This document shows, one piece after another, positions 15,528 to 15,644 of a stretch of DNA of 15,644 nt. Numbering within the stretch: position 1 is the stretch's first letter; each line of letters begins with the position of its first letter. The notes beneath the pieces are model-generated. The model ran no database searches. It saw nothing but the letters and a program-made list of their open reading frames with translations, and was not told the origin of the DNA. Both the position numbers and the translations under genes were made by a program. This stretch comes from Fidelibacterota bacterium UBA2125. GTDB lineage: Bacteria; Fidelibacterota; Marinisomatia; Marinisomatales; S15-B10. The stretch is from contig DCXX01000028.1 of assembly GCA_002329125.1 (NCBI GenBank), forward strand, positions 5,500 through 21,143. Direction: 5' to 3'.

Positions 15528-15644
15528 TCAATCGGCCATACCTTTCAGATAGAATAGAAGAAACAGCACTACAGCCGTAAGTGCAAGTAGTTTTAGCAGT
15601 ACTGATCTCTTGGGGCGGCTTTCAAAGATGCGTCTAAAGTGAAT
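15528..15644 (-). CDS. C-terminal end of an unidentified membrane-anchored protein (partial)
   Basis: A reading frame open to the window edge codes for 38 residues and stops with TGA at 15528-15530. It begins IHFRRIFESRPKRS, which is basic, continues with a strongly hydrophobic stretch (VLLKLLALTAVVLFLLFYL) of membrane-helix length, and ends KGMAD. The basic-then-hydrophobic pattern suggests one inner-membrane helix at the C terminus with positive residues on the cytoplasmic side. The stop is 1 nt from the ftcD ATG, so the two are probably co-transcribed and translationally coupled. I do not recognise the family from this fragment. Confidence 0.6.
   Translation of the reverse strand: MHFRRIFESRPKRSVLLKLLALTAVVLFLLFYLKGMAD

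Overview
The window is bacterial chromosome packed with housekeeping genes. It holds a formylmethionine initiator tRNA, an elongator tRNA-Gly, 13 complete protein genes and one protein fragment cut by the right edge. I see no mobile element, CRISPR array, phage gene or toxin-antitoxin pair, and no clearly new multi-gene system. Moderate GC, frequent weak Shine-Dalgarno sites, the rplM-rpsI-rpsB-tsf-pyrH-frr order, a fused formiminotransferase-cyclodeaminase, a B12-dependent ribonucleotide reductase and a very acidic tail on ribosomal protein S2 suggest an uncultured or marine lineage near the FCB superphylum (for example Marinimicrobia). That placement is a low-confidence inference.

Layout, left to right. 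(1) 57-1662, minus strand: tRNA-Gly(CCC), der (ribosome-assembly GTPase) and tRNA-fMet, ending in an intrinsic terminator at 57-93. Imperfect 29-bp direct repeats flank tRNA-Gly, and each carries the same candidate -10 box. (2) 1734-4327, plus strand: nrdJ with a near-consensus sigma70-type promoter, a short leader hairpin and its own terminator. (3) 8206 down to 4353, minus strand: rplM-rpsI-rpsB-tsf-pyrH-frr, a compact translation operon with short gaps or overlaps that converges on nrdJ. (4) 11205 down to 8307, minus strand: pyrR-pyrB-pyrC, preceded by a promoter, a PyrR-binding stem-loop and an attenuator terminator. (5) 15644 down to 11202, minus strand: end of a membrane-anchored protein, ftcD (bifunctional), mutL and miaA, all adjoining or overlapping.

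How the genes fit together. Region 3 makes two small-subunit proteins, one large-subunit protein, EF-Ts and the ribosome recycling factor. Its pyrH supplies UDP precursor downstream of the pathway begun by pyrB and pyrC, and the pyr genes are probably switched off by PyrR when uridine nucleotides are plentiful. nrdJ turns ribonucleotides into deoxyribonucleotides and needs adenosylcobalamin but not oxygen. mutL has the metal-binding endonuclease motifs of methyl-independent mismatch repair. miaA modifies tRNA. ftcD feeds formimino one-carbon units into the folate pool.

The observations most worth a second look are the pyr attenuator, whose terminator arm also holds the best ribosome-binding site for pyrR; the repeat-flanked tRNA-Gly beside der; a start-site module shared by the tRNA-fMet and pyrR promoters; and the acidic S2 tail.
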